DNA from: Bipolaris cookei
Lineage: Eukaryota; Ascomycota; Dothideomycetes; Pleosporales; Pleosporaceae
Direction: 5' to 3'
Assembly: GCA_002286855.1 (NCBI GenBank)
Contig: NRSV01000021.1
Span: 124,001 to 188,000 of the forward strand
Length of the DNA stretch: 64,000 nucleotides
Shown here: positions 1 through 10,221 of the stretch, one piece after another
Layout of the letters: every line of letters starts with the position of its first letter
How positions within the stretch are numbered: position 1 is the first letter of the stretch
Notes under the pieces: generated by a model
Databases searched by the model: none
What the model saw: the letters and a program-made list of their open reading frames with translations, nothing else
Told to the model about the DNA's origin: nothing
Translations under genes and position numbers: made by a program

Positions 1-542
1 AGACTCCGACTCGTGGATGGTCGTTCGGGCTCTGGGGCATGGGATATATCTGACTGCATTACACTACTCGCCTGACTGTGCGGGCTGAGCTGGCTAGCCT
101 CTGGTGTTGCGTCATCGTCCTCGAGCGGCGGAGCCCACCTTTCGACATCACCATTGACTACAACAAACCAGGCCAACTTTTCTCCTGGTGCAACCTTATT
201 CCGCAGCTCAGTGATGGCAGCGCGTTGGTCGTCGGTTGTTTCAGCACCCTGGACTTCTTCTATATCTACCCCAAGCTTAACTTCGTGCACAATGTCACAG
301 ACGTATGCGTGGGGCTGGTCTTTGATAGTAAAGTCGTCAGGATCGTATTGCTCAATGAATTGCAGGTTTGGCAGCTGGGCCATTGTCTCTGGCCATTGGT
401 CCTTGAAGTTCTCCGTCATACAAGCAACTGTCGCTGGGGCCATGAGCCACTCCGGGGCAGCATCGTCGAGGTTCTGGAGAATGATGTGTATGCGAATCTG
501 TGCACGCGGCCACCGGAACCCATGTACAAGCCAGGTGGGCAT
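1..542 (-). CDS. Conserved fungal protein of unknown function, C-terminus beyond the window
   Basis: Reading leftward from an ATG at 540-542, the frame stays open for 180 codons to the window edge with no stop or intron. The protein starts MPTWLVHGFRWPR and continues with a compact region containing WLMAP, QYDPDDF, YVCDIVHEVKLG and WFVVVNGDVERWAPP, followed by an acidic, Ser/Pro-rich tail. From memory, this opening and the DVERWAPP block are highly conserved in a single-copy Pezizomycotina family that is sometimes annotated as a developmental regulator. I cannot confirm a function. No signal peptide or membrane segment is visible. It lies head to head with CWC25 across about 640 bp. The stop codon and any later exons are outside the window. 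Confidence 0.72.
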   Translation of the reverse strand, partial: MPTWLVHGFRWPRAQIRIHIILQNLDDAAPEWLMAPATVACMTENFKDQWPETMAQLPNLQFIEQYDPDDFTIKDQPHAYVCDIVHEVKLGVDIEEVQGAETTDDQRAAITELRNKVAPGEKLAWFVVVNGDVERWAPPLEDDDATPEASQLSPHSQASSVMQSDISHAPEPERPSTSRS

Positions 543-1184
543 GTCGGAACACTACTACGCGCAACCGAGTCGCAACTTCAAAGGGAAAAGCGCAGTGGAC
601 GGGAGAGTATTGAAAAGTGGCTTTGAAGGAAGGGGCAGATCTTGGGGTGTGGATGCAAGTAAGCAGGGACAGACATAGTGGACAAGGCGCTCAACAGACT
701 CCGGTGTACAGGTCGTACATGATTGTTTGCAAGCCAGGGTCAAGTTCCGAGGAGAGGATTTTGGCGTGGTCTAGGCAAAGCCAGCCGACCGTGGGCGACT
801 TGTCTGTCCGGATACGCGCGCTAAGAAAAGGAAAAAGGTAGCGAATGCGAAACGAGACAGCACAATGCCCGGGCAATAAATCAAATCACGAAATGGGCAA
901 TGGGCCCCGATTGGGTTTACATAGTACTTCTGTACATACACGGTTGCTGTGCCGAGAGGGTTACGGGGGGAAGTCGGGACTAGCACTGGGATCAGGAGAG
1001 CTTGCGACGATCCATTGCAAGCTACCGTCCAGCCCCGCCCACGCTAATGCAACGTCGCTCCCGATTGTATGTACACAGACTAGGTGTAGATGATCACATA
1101 CTATAGTACAGTCAAGTAGACGACGTGGTGGAAACATCAGACTGAACCATATCCACTTCACACCATCCATCCGGACGTGGCATC
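543..1184. promoter_or_regulatory. Divergent intergenic promoter region, conserved gene / CWC25
   Basis: This stretch separates two starts that point away from each other, at 542 on the minus strand and 1185 on the plus strand. I see no convincing coding frame in it. Pyrimidine-rich sequence and stops occur in all frames. The regulatory role is inferred from gene orientation only. Confidence 0.4.
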
Positions 1185-2373
1185 ATGCCTCTGTAGGTCC
1201 TCGTCCACCTTGCGCCACACTACGCTGGAGTTCCTAACGAGCATATAGGCACCTACTCGGCAAGAAGGTATGCGATACGACTCTTACTTCGTAGCAAATC
1301 AACCCTAACCCACTCCCTAGTCATGGAACGTCTACAACGCCAACAATGTAGCGCGTGTCAAGGCCGACGAGGCCGCAGCCGCCGCCCGCGAAGCTGCCCA
1401 TGAGCAGCGCATGCAAGAGCTCGACGCCCAACGACGCGCTGCCATTCTACGCGGTCAAACGCCTCCACCGCTGCCTGAGGAAGCCCCACCCAAGCACTCA
1501 GATGCGCGGGCTTCGAAGAACAGAGACGAACGCGGATATGGCCCAAAGAGGAGGAAGCTTGCCGGTGAGGATGACACCGACATGGACATACGCCTGGCCA
1601 AGTCCATCGCAGCTCCGGATGACGATGACAAACGCAATGCCAAGGTCTTGAAACTACGAAGCACAGCCAGCGATGCTCCTCTGCACGACCATGACGGCCA
1701 TATTGACTTGTTTCCAGTCGACATGAAGGAGGCTCTGAAACGCGAGAAGAACGCCGAGGTCGAGAAGGAGAAGCGCAAAAAGGAAAGGGTTTTGGAAGAC
1801 CAATACACCATGCGCTTCTTGAATGCTACTGGAAGAGGCGGAATAGAGCAGCCCTGGTACGCGGCTCAGCAGAAACCCTTGCGGGATGATGGGACGGACC
1901 CAGACAGCGCACGCGATGTAGCAGCATACGATGGATTTATGAACAAGGATATCTGGGGCAACGAAGACCCACGACGCACGGAGAGGGAACAGGCGCGCAT
2001 ATCATCCAATGACCCCTTTGCTTTTATGCAGCAAGCTCAAGCCCAGTTGAAGAAGGCCAAACGCGACAAAAAGCTATGGACCGAGGAACGTGACCGGGAG
2101 TTGCGAGAACTACGAATGACGCAAGAACAAGAAGAGAGTAGGAGCAGACATCACAAGAGGAAGAGAAAAGACGATCATGATGACAAGACCCGTGATCGTG
2201 ATTCTACTCCATCCTCACGACACAAGCACCGTCATAGAAACCGGAGCCGTAGCCGGGACGGAAGCCACCGTAAATCTTCACATCGCAGTGAAAGGCGACG
2301 GAGTCGTAGCAGAAGTGTAGAACGGGACCGGGATCGCTCACGCGAAGGGCATCAAAAGTCGAGGACGAAGTAG
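1185..2373 (+). CDS. CWC25: Pre-mRNA-splicing factor CWC25 homologue
   Basis: Three exons: 1185-1192, 1249-1267 and 1321-2373, giving 359 residues. The first two exons, of 8 and 19 nt, encode MPLHLLGKK. They join in frame to SWNVYNANNVARVKADEAAA, the Cir_N/CWC25 N-terminal signature. Then come an E/K/R-rich coiled-coil region, a central YDGFMNKDIWGNEDPRR block, and a C-terminal Arg-Ser/Lys-His tail (residues about 245-359) typical of spliceosomal proteins. CWC25 acts in the nucleus at the first catalytic step of splicing with Prp2/Yju2-stage complexes (family knowledge). The introns are 56 and 53 bp with GTAGGT/TATAG and GTATGC/CCTAG ends. Without the micro-exons the conserved N-terminus would be lost, so this start is well supported. 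Confidence 0.9.
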
Positions 2374-3508
2374 CGTCAGAGTACCCATCCAGAGACTATG
2401 AAGAAATTGTCATTTTCTAATATCGATTACATGAAGAGAGACCGAATCCCAGCCATATGATGCTTGGTTAAAATGAATAGATTAATTTCGTCTTCATCAT
2501 TATCATCCCCGGTTTTTGAGTATTAACCCTACCTTTGATATAGTATCAGCCTGTTTTTCAGGCATTGAATACATGAAATTTGTAGCAAGCAACCAGCTGT
2601 AGAAAGAAAAGTTGAGATCGTAGAACTGGTAGAATTGTAAAAATTTTAACGTACGTATTCTAATCAGATTCGAGGTAGACGTTTTATTTATTTTTTTCAG
2701 GAACAGATATGTTAGGAAAATCAGTTGAAGATTTCTGTTACCCTTTCAGCACTGAATATATAAAGAAACCCTACATTTGTCTGCATCTTTCTTTTTTGCT
2801 TTGGTTGTCTACTATTGTGATGTATGTTGTCACGTACACGTGTTAAGATTAATAAAGACGAAATTGAATATGCGTGTTGGCACGGCAAAGGCCTTAGTTG
2901 AGTCAAACAACTGCAGTTGCATAAAACGGGAAGAAGAAGACTGAATTCTATATACACAGCTGCAGTATCGAGTATATGTATATGCTAAGCTACTGGGGTC
3001 CGTGCGTTATGTGCGGTGGCCTATGCCAAGAGTCGTCAGCACTGAACTCTTGAGGTAACACCGAGGTCGTTAGTTCGACCCCGATATGTATATCCTGTTA
3101 GAATTAGGTCCTTTGCGATAGTATGACTATGTAATGGATGATTCTGTTGGGGCTAAAAGTGGTTGTTGAGTGTGTAGATTGCTAACTATGTATAGCTCGG
3201 CTGATATAGGGTGGCGCCAAGTCATGTGACCTAGCGTCCTCATGACATGTGATCGGAGTATTTTCAACACAATGTGTATTGCGGGGCAAACGTGACCTAA
3301 GCGAACATATGTCTAAATACCTCCTATGGCTGAGCATCCGTAGTCTCGTTCTTTCCTTTTGACTCTTTCCTTATTTAATAATAAATCAATTTAAATGTTG
3401 CCTGGTCTTTCCTTATTTATATGGATTTACTAATGGATAATGAAAATTTGGTAACTATAATAATTGGAAAGCATAATCAAGAATAGATTCCTAACAAAGC
3501 GTGGTAAG
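2374..3508. other. AT-rich non-coding interval
   Basis: No gene recognised. The sequence is rich in A/T runs with stops in all frames. The part next to CWC25 probably holds its 3' UTR. A short block around 3050-3095 resembles a tRNA T-arm but does not fold into a convincing tRNA. Confidence 0.5.
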
Positions 3509-3744
3509 TGTTGGGACATATATTAGAATCGAGCTGACGACACCAGTCTTACTTTGGTCTTGCTACAGGCATACAAGTCCCAGCAAGGGCATACGCGTCT
3601 CAGCACGGGAACACATGTTTCAGCAGCTGCAGCCTTACCTGCTACTGCTGAGTATATAGCTACGTCGATAGCCCAGTAGCTAGTCGAATCAATCGAGTCT
3701 TCATTTAGTGTTTTGACTCAACTACACCCTTTATCGTGCCAACA
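3509..3744. mobile_element. Solo LTR of an LTR retrotransposon (236 bp, family A)
   Basis: The block begins TGTTGG and ends CCAACA, the inverted TG...CA termini of an LTR. It is flanked by GTAAG on the left and GTAAA on the right, a 4-of-5 match to a 5-bp target-site duplication. A TATA-like GAGTATATAG lies inside. No internal gag/pol or second LTR is present nearby, so recombination to a solo LTR is the simplest explanation. The short length suggests a Ty1/copia-type element, but the family cannot be named from the LTR alone. Confidence 0.65.
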
Positions 3745-4057
3745 GTAAAAAAGTTTCTGTTTTCTGATCCTCATCTCCAAATGATGAAGATTTCAATTTT
3801 GAATTTTTGCGGATTTTTGTGAGATTGGGATGAAAAGAAGCCGTAAGGTTAAGACCACTAGGCCACTTTACCAAGATTCAGTGTAGAGATTATTGATTTT
3901 CGAAGTCATGACGAATTCTATAGGTAAAAGAATGGGTATATTGCATATAAAAAACTACCTACGAGTATCTGCGCCGTACAAGTAACATCACTTTTTTCAC
4001 TGGCAGTACCAGCCAGCCCAACTACCCTCACCTACATTCAATACACTAAACCGATCT
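3745..4057. other. Short AT-rich interval before the sugar transporter 3' end
   Basis: About 310 bp without a coding frame. It should contain the 3' UTR and polyadenylation region of the minus-strand transporter that ends at 4058. Confidence 0.4.
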
Positions 4058-6309
4058 TCACATTTTGTTCTCCTCGCCCTTCTCCCTAACCTCAGTATCC
4101 CTCATCCCACCCGCACCACCAACCCGCTCATCCGTAAAATCATGCCTCGAACCCTGCTCATGAAGATCAAATAACGGCTCTATAGGCTCCACATTCCTTC
4201 TCAGCACATGCTTCTTTAAATACCACGGCAACTTCCTCCTATAATACGCAGAGAACTGTCGATTACCCACATCAAACACGGTATCCAGTTCCTCGAGCGT
4301 AAGCGCCTTGGTCTCAGGCAGCAGGAAATAGGCGTAGACGAAGCCGAAAAAGTTCCAGCCTGCGTACCAGCAGAATGCGCCTGTGGGCGTAAAGGCGGAT
4401 TCCAGCGCGGGCCATGTGAGGGAGAGGATGAAGTTGAAGCCCCAGCAGGTGGCGGTGGCAAAGGACATGCCTACGTCGCGTAGGTGGAGGGGGAAGGCTT
4501 CGGCGGAATAGGTGAAGGGTACGGGGCCTTCGCCGGGGGAATAAACGGCCATGACTTGAGGAAAGGATTAGTATTGCTGATTTATGGCTTGTTGCTTGGT
4601 AGAGATTGTGATGCAGAGGGACTCGACTTACAAGTATAAATAGCAGCTGCAATGGAAGCAAGACGGCCCTGCGTCGGCGTGCCATCTGGGTTATTGGGCA
4701 GGTAAAACGACAAGCCGCACCAGAGCAGGCAGATTCCCATCAGTGGGAACGTGGTCAGTAGGAGATTGCGGCGCCCGAATGTGTCAATAGTATAGATGGC
4801 TGGGATGGCGAAGAGCCAGTTTGTTATGCCCGTGCCCATGGACGTCAATAGTGCTTCCGATTGACTAAAGCCGGCAGATCGGAAGATGGAAGTGCTGTAG
4901 TAGGCAATGACCTGAGAATAATCATGTTAGCAATTTAGTCTGGTGAAAAGTTGGGGGTCTGACATACATTCACTCCGCAGAATTGTTGCATGAACATTAC
5001 GAAGAAAGCGCTCTGGGCGGCACGTCGGTTACGACGGACCAGGAAGAACTCTTTAACTGGGTTTCTGCCCTCACGTTGGGCATTTTCGATCTCGAGGAGC
5101 TTGTAGGCGTAGTACATGTCACGTGCTGCTTGTATTTTGTTCCAGCGGAGGCGGCAGAGAGACTTGAAGGCTCTGTCGAATTTTCCTTTTTCCATGTACC
5201 TTAACGCTGTCAATACTTGTTGCAGTTTCATATTCAAGCAGACAGTACGCACCAGCGCGGCGATTCTGGACAGAAATAGACTTGGACGCAAACAATCAAG
5301 GGAGGTATGCTGGTGCTGGCCAACATCCACCTCCACGGTGAATTCGGTCCTCCGATGATAGTTACGTTCTGGAACGCAACGGAGACGACAAAACCGAGCA
5401 TTATTCCAAAAGCAGTCCACATTTGCCACATCATGGTCAGTGCGCCGCGTATAGTCTTTGGTGCAGACTCTGCGGCGTAGACGGGTGTAGTTGAAGACTT
5501 CGCACCGACAGCAAAACCGAGCATGAATCGAGCGGCGAGAAGGTTTGGCCCTATTTGTAAGGGTTAGTTAATGAATTGGACACAGCTGTACATAGATCAC
5601 TTACAGCTCTCGCAAACCGCCATCCATATACCAGTAATAAATGATATGATACATGAGATGAAGATAGTGCCGCGACGACCAAAGTATTTGTTTAGAGGTG
5701 CATTGGACCAGCAGCCTATAGCCGCAGAGCAGAGGTACGGAGCGCCATTCAGCAAGCCACGAAGCCATACTTGGTCTTCAGTGATGTTGAATTCTCTGAA
5801 ATAGAATTCCTGTAACATGATTAGCCGGGGAAGGTTTGAAGAGAAAGGTTGGTTAATTGACAGACCTGAGCGCCATTAACGGCTGTTTGATCCATTCCCT
5901 GTACGATAGCAGAACCAGCACAGAGAATGACTAGGAAGTACAACATGAATGGCTGCGACCATCGATGAGAAATCTCGCGTCTTAGTACGCCCTTTTCTTC
6001 CGCTGATAGGGCATTCACGTATTCGAAGCCGTCTTCTCGCTGGCCCACTCGGGCGATCAGTGCGCCCTTGCGGAAGGAATCAAGATCGTCTTGAAGTCCT
6101 TTCTCTGTGCACCAAGCTTCGACATCAGCCAGGACCTGTTCCTCACTGAGACCCGCTAGAGGGTTGCGAAGTTTGGCAGCGACAGATGCTTGTCGGTGTT
6201 GAGAGCCGGTATGTTCATTGTGTTGTGCGGTATTGAAGTCTGATTTGCTGCTACGTGAAGATGAGACGGTGGGCTCAGTAGCCTCGATATCAGGCTTACG
6301 GCGAGACAT
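4058..6309 (-). CDS. MFS sugar transporter (SP family)
   Basis: Six exons on the minus strand: 5866-6309, 5605-5809, 5253-5550, 4968-5199, 4632-4911 and 4058-4554, giving 651 residues. All five introns keep frame, one of them closing the W of the PESPRW motif. The long cytosolic N-terminus (about 120 residues) carries an NPLAGLSEEQVLADVEAW segment seen in fungal members. The 12-helix core shows NGAQ, GAPYLCSAAIGCW, FGRRG, PVYAAESAPKTIRGAL, PESPRW, QQFCGVNVIAYYS, DTFGRRN, YSPGEGPVPFTYSAE and PETK(A), the usual sugar-porter signatures. It should import a hexose, disaccharide or polyol across the plasma membrane. The substrate cannot be told from sequence. It is slightly longer than the common 500-560 residues because of the N-terminal extension. 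Confidence 0.88.
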
Positions 6310-7356
6310 GATGATGACTAGATACGAAGGTCGCGTCTAGGTAACTATTTCCCAGTTCAAGGGAAACCCGCCAATCACAAAGTGGATAAGACAAGAAGAC
6401 ACGCAGCAGACACGAGCGAACCGCGACCGCTCGAGTTATATAGTCCTTCTGGGGGGCACAGAGGATACCCGCTTTTCTCTCCATGAAAGAGCGGGTCACT
6501 GTCTGCCCCAGAGATTTGTCCCCATAGTCCCTCCACACCATCTAATATGTTGGCACATGTAACCATACATGGCAACCAGGCAACGGGATGGCCGTACCAA
6601 GACGTGTAGTTTTGTTTTCATAGAGCGGCCGTTTCTGGGACTATGTCATAGTGGATACATCGTGCTTGGGGGCTTCTCGGCGGAAGCAGGTTGTGTACTT
6701 GGCAGCGGAGCGCACCATTCCTGCCAAGAAGGCACGTGAATTTTGGCGGTAGGCTGCCCGATGACTTTTGGTTGGTTACAGCCAATGGCAGATATAGCGG
6801 CAAACGACTCGAGAACACTGGTTGTGATAGCCGCTGACGACACTACACAGTGTACTTGGCGTTAGGCGGAAGGCGTACTTGGCGTAGACCATCATTACTA
6901 AAAAAGGCAATCCGCTTTATCCACTCGGCATCAAGATCCGCTCTCGAACTCAACGCACTTGAAGCTGCTGTAAGATTCGGTCCTGGGAAGCGTGGGTCCC
7001 GCGCGTAGTGAGCCCTAGAGGTTGTCGGGAACTGTTAGGAGAATGTTAGTGAAGCATCTGACCATCCCATAGACGGAGAAAGACATGCGCAAAATCTTGG
7101 ATAATTTTCTGCAGTTGTGTAGCGGGAAAGTTTGGTATTAGAAAAAGTCTATGCTATTGTTGTGGGTGAGAAGCGATCAAATGCCCGTGAGCTTGGGAAG
7201 TTTCTTGCCAGTGGTCTATGTATGTACGTGTTCACACTCAGTACTTCGAATTTTAGCCGCTGAATAGTGGAGAACATCGATCTAGCCATGAAAGGGTCCG
7301 AAAAGCCTAGAAGTTTGTTGAGACCAAGAAAACACTTTTGATGTTAGTGCGAGGCT
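6310..7356. other. Intergenic interval upstream of the sugar transporter
   Basis: About 1 kb with no supported gene. It includes the promoter of the minus-strand transporter (6310 onward) and the 3' flank of the nucleoside hydrolase. Small open frames at 6618-6843 look like chance. Confidence 0.4.
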
Positions 7357-8429
7357 TCACTCCACTTGGGCATTTGCCCATGCACCCCGCAGTAACAGAT
7401 CCTCCAGCCCCTTCGCTACGGTCTCATTTGAGGTTTTCAGCTTCAGATAGTGCTGATTGGTTATGCGTTCGTCTTCGACCCAGATGTTGGTGCCATTAGG
7501 GTACACATAGTTGTAGCCATTTGCGTTTGCATATTCGAACCAGTTGCCCAGACCACGACCAGCGTATGCCATTGCCAAATGATCCCAAGAATACTGTGAA
7601 ACATTGGCGCCACCCCACCACTCAAAACTTGCTCTTACTGGATCTCCGGAGGGCCCGCATGTAGTGAATCGTGCCCCTGTGGAAACTTGTACACCGACTT
7701 CTGCTCCGAGGAAAGTCATGGGTACAAGATTCGGCCATGTGTTAACGACATGAGGTGCTTCTTGGATGGCAAAATTGTACTCTTGATCGAAGGACCGCTC
7801 TGCTAGGTATCCGCCACCCATCACGACCAACTCCTTTACCTTGGCTTTTATAAGGCCGTATCCATCCAAGGGGGAATATTTGTCTGCCGTGGAGTTCAAG
7901 AGACCTGAGAGCGATCCCATGAATCCAAGGGAGACGATAGTTATGCTGCTGTTCTTTGCCTCACCAAGTGTTTTACGATACAATTCCACGGGGTCCCATG
8001 TTTTGTTGACCTCGAACCAGGGAACAGAGCCTCCAGACCATTTGGCAGCCACCCTGCTCGCATACTCTTTCCCAAAGGGTTCGGAAGAGGTCACATTGGT
8101 ATAAGGCCTTCGTAGTCCAATGGAAATGGATGAATACCCGTAGTAATTGACAATGGCAGATGCAGCGAGCGCTGAGTATGTAGAGTTGACGTTTACATTT
8201 ACAGCGAGAAGCTTGGTATTTGGTAGTGTGGAAGCGAGAAGGAGCGCTGCAGTGTCGCTAATGTAGTGTAAGTTAGGGTTTCAACCGTGTTTGGCACATG
8301 ACCGTACTCAATAGCGTCGAAGAGATCAGTGTCCACAATAAATTCTTTTGTCGGTTGGTTTGCTGACTCGACAAATGACAGCAACGATAGGATAGCCAGC
8401 GCAGATATCCATTTTAAAGAAGCAAACAT
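7357..8429 (-). CDS. Secreted inosine-uridine nucleoside hydrolase family protein
   Basis: Two exons, 8308-8429 and 7357-8257, separated by a 50-bp intron, giving 340 residues. The start at 8429 gives MFASLKW followed by a hydrophobic stretch ending near VESA, a clear signal peptide. The splice restores DTDLFDAIDDTAALLLA, the aspartate-rich calcium/ribose-binding motif of the IUNH family. That motif is broken if the intron is read through. Downstream are VVMGGGY and the NFAIQEAPHVV block. The family cleaves N-glycosidic bonds of ribonucleosides to free base and ribose. Secreted fungal members probably scavenge nucleosides. Several N-x-S/T sites fit secretion. Substrate preference is unknown. 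Confidence 0.87.
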
Positions 8430-8954
8430 GGCCGCTTGAGATCGGACTTGGTAAAAGCTCCAGCCCAGAGCGAGGGTAGAGAGAGTGCTAGAATGTACAA
8501 TGGTTCTCTTCGCGAAGACGGAATTTAAGTAAACAGCCTGTTCGAAGGCCACGATAAGACCTGTGTGACATCGAGCTTTCGGTCCGTAACACAGCCCCAC
8601 TATAAAAATTCCACGGCATGTAACTATTGACTGTGGTGACGATCCCGAGGGCATCAACCGCCCCTGCAACGAGATACGGGCGATAAGGAAACATTGGTAT
8701 TCGTGTTGTATAATTACGAAATACTCCTGGAAATACTGCAAACAAGATACAAGCTCATCTTTTGCTAAGATTCATCTTTGAATACAGTTGCAGATTGGTG
8801 CTTCTTTGAATTCAAGATTGCAGTCGACAGTATGTGGGCGAATGACGTGATCACTTTGGGCAAGTGCCGATTTCGAGGTGACATGGCGTGCGGTGGTCGA
8901 CGTGTATCTCCATACGTCCTTCCCGAATCCCACAATACAACAAAAAGATAGTTT
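8430..8954. other. Divergent interval, nucleoside hydrolase / cupin pseudogene
   Basis: About 525 bp with no supported gene. It lies 5' to both flanking features and would contain the nucleoside hydrolase promoter. Confidence 0.35.
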
Positions 8955-9467
8955 ATGAGAATGAAGAAATCTTCTAATATCAGGTTCGCGACATCGCTAC
9001 TTGGAGTGTCTGCTTCATACGGAAATGGCCCAAACGCACAAGACGTCATCGACAAGCTTCGTCTCGAACCAAATCCAGAAAAGGGCTATTATCGACAAAC
9101 ATTCGAAGATACCAGTAACCTTAACAGTCGGTTCTACTATACGGCTATTTATTACCTATTAGAGAGTGAAGTTGGTCCTTCCTACTAGCATCGCGTCGTC
9201 GACGCTGTCGAAATATGGCATTATTACGCAGGCGCACCATTGCAACCGGACCTGTCGTGAAATAATGGGACAGCGACTGAGCATAGACTCCTAGGAAACG
9301 ATATTATCAGGAATCAGAGTCCACAAGTCATCATCGAGAAAGGCCGCTGGCAAAGAGCTACCAGTTTGGGCACTTGGACGTTTGTTGAGACGACCGTGGC
9401 CCCAGGATTCTCAGAGGAGGGCTTTGAATTACCGGGACCAGGATTTGAACCAAAGAATAGCAGATAG
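8955..9467 (+). pseudogene. Broken cupin_5 (DUF985) family gene
   Basis: One frame from ATG 8955 to TAG 9465-9467 (170 codons) matches the cupin_5/DUF985 fold throughout: AQDVIDKLRLEPNPEKGYYRQ, FYYTAIYYLLESEVGPS, HRVVDAVEIWHYYAGAPL, LLGNDI, PQVIIEKGRWQRA and TTVAPGFSEEGFEL. Two in-frame stops interrupt it, TAG at 9186-9188 and TGA at 9258-9260. The first sits where relatives have the tryptophan of an S-x-W-H-R motif (TGG to TAG). The second could derive from CGA. Both are G:C to A:T transitions, as expected from repeat-induced point mutation or ordinary decay. The rest of the frame is well preserved, so inactivation looks recent. The family's biochemical role is not well established. Confidence 0.75.
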
Positions 9468-10221
9468 TGATCGATGAAGCTGTTTTTATTGATCAACAAT
9501 GAGTTGGGTTTGGTCGAACTACACCCCACATCAACACCCAAGGCAGGCTGCTTGTATCGAGACACGGCACAGCGGTGACGTTAGATCACAACTAAATCTC
9601 AGTGCGCAAAGTATCAATACCTACGCCACACATTTTTTGCTTTGTATTTGAAAAGATTAGTTTCATAGCTTTAGAGCATGTCATAGAAAGGAGTGCAGAC
9701 CTGCCAGGCCATTAAGTCTCTAACCCATCTGTAGCAGTGACGCGGTAAGTCTGGTAATCCTACTCGTGTCACTCTCATTTCCACATGTTTAATACTAATT
9801 GGTTTCTTCCAATCAGAATTATGCGGTATGACATACTCGGTGTCAATTGTCCGTTCGCTTACTTCTCGGACTTCGCTGGCTCACTCAAGGCATAGCTCTG
9901 CCGCCATGGCGCTACAGACCCCGATGCCAACGCCAGATTCATGAAGGTATGGGCGAGTGCAGAAGGATCATGCATCTCAGCTCATTGTTCTTTTTGGAGA
10001 AGATTACACCGAGTGATAGTGTAGTTGGCGTACTGTTGAGATTGCCGAGGCATACAATCCAGAATCCTAGTACTTGACACAACCCTATTCCTAAATAACC
10101 CATAATGTCTACTCGGGCCCAGGAGTGGCAATGAGCCATCCCTGGGCCCAAGTAATACAAGTGAGTCGGCCTCTCCGCCAACACCCCATCAACTTTGACT
10201 ATTACATGATCATTATACGCG
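9468..10221. other. Intergenic interval with a perfect hairpin
   Basis: No supported gene. A short frame around 9835-9960 (…ANARFMKVWA) could be a remnant, but I do not recognise it. The interval ends with a 9-bp perfect inverted repeat near the transposase start. Confidence 0.35.
10115..10149. repeat. Inverted repeat / hairpin upstream of the transposase
   Basis: GGGCCCAGG at 10115-10123 is the exact reverse complement of CCTGGGCCC at 10141-10149. The loop contains a second short pair (TGGC/GCCA). It lies 73 bp upstream of the transposase start, but no matching copy is seen downstream, so it is not shown to be a terminal inverted repeat. Confidence 0.5.

Noticed and set aside
78..678. Plus-strand open frames of 174-182 codons at the left edge
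   Set aside because: The minus strand of the same DNA encodes a conserved-looking fungal protein. The plus-strand frames are its shadows.
3000..3095. tRNA-like block ending in a TTCGA T-loop-like sequence
   Set aside because: A T-arm-like stem and a D-arm-like TGGCC are visible, but no acceptor stem or proper anticodon arm could be paired, so neither a tRNA nor a SINE is called.
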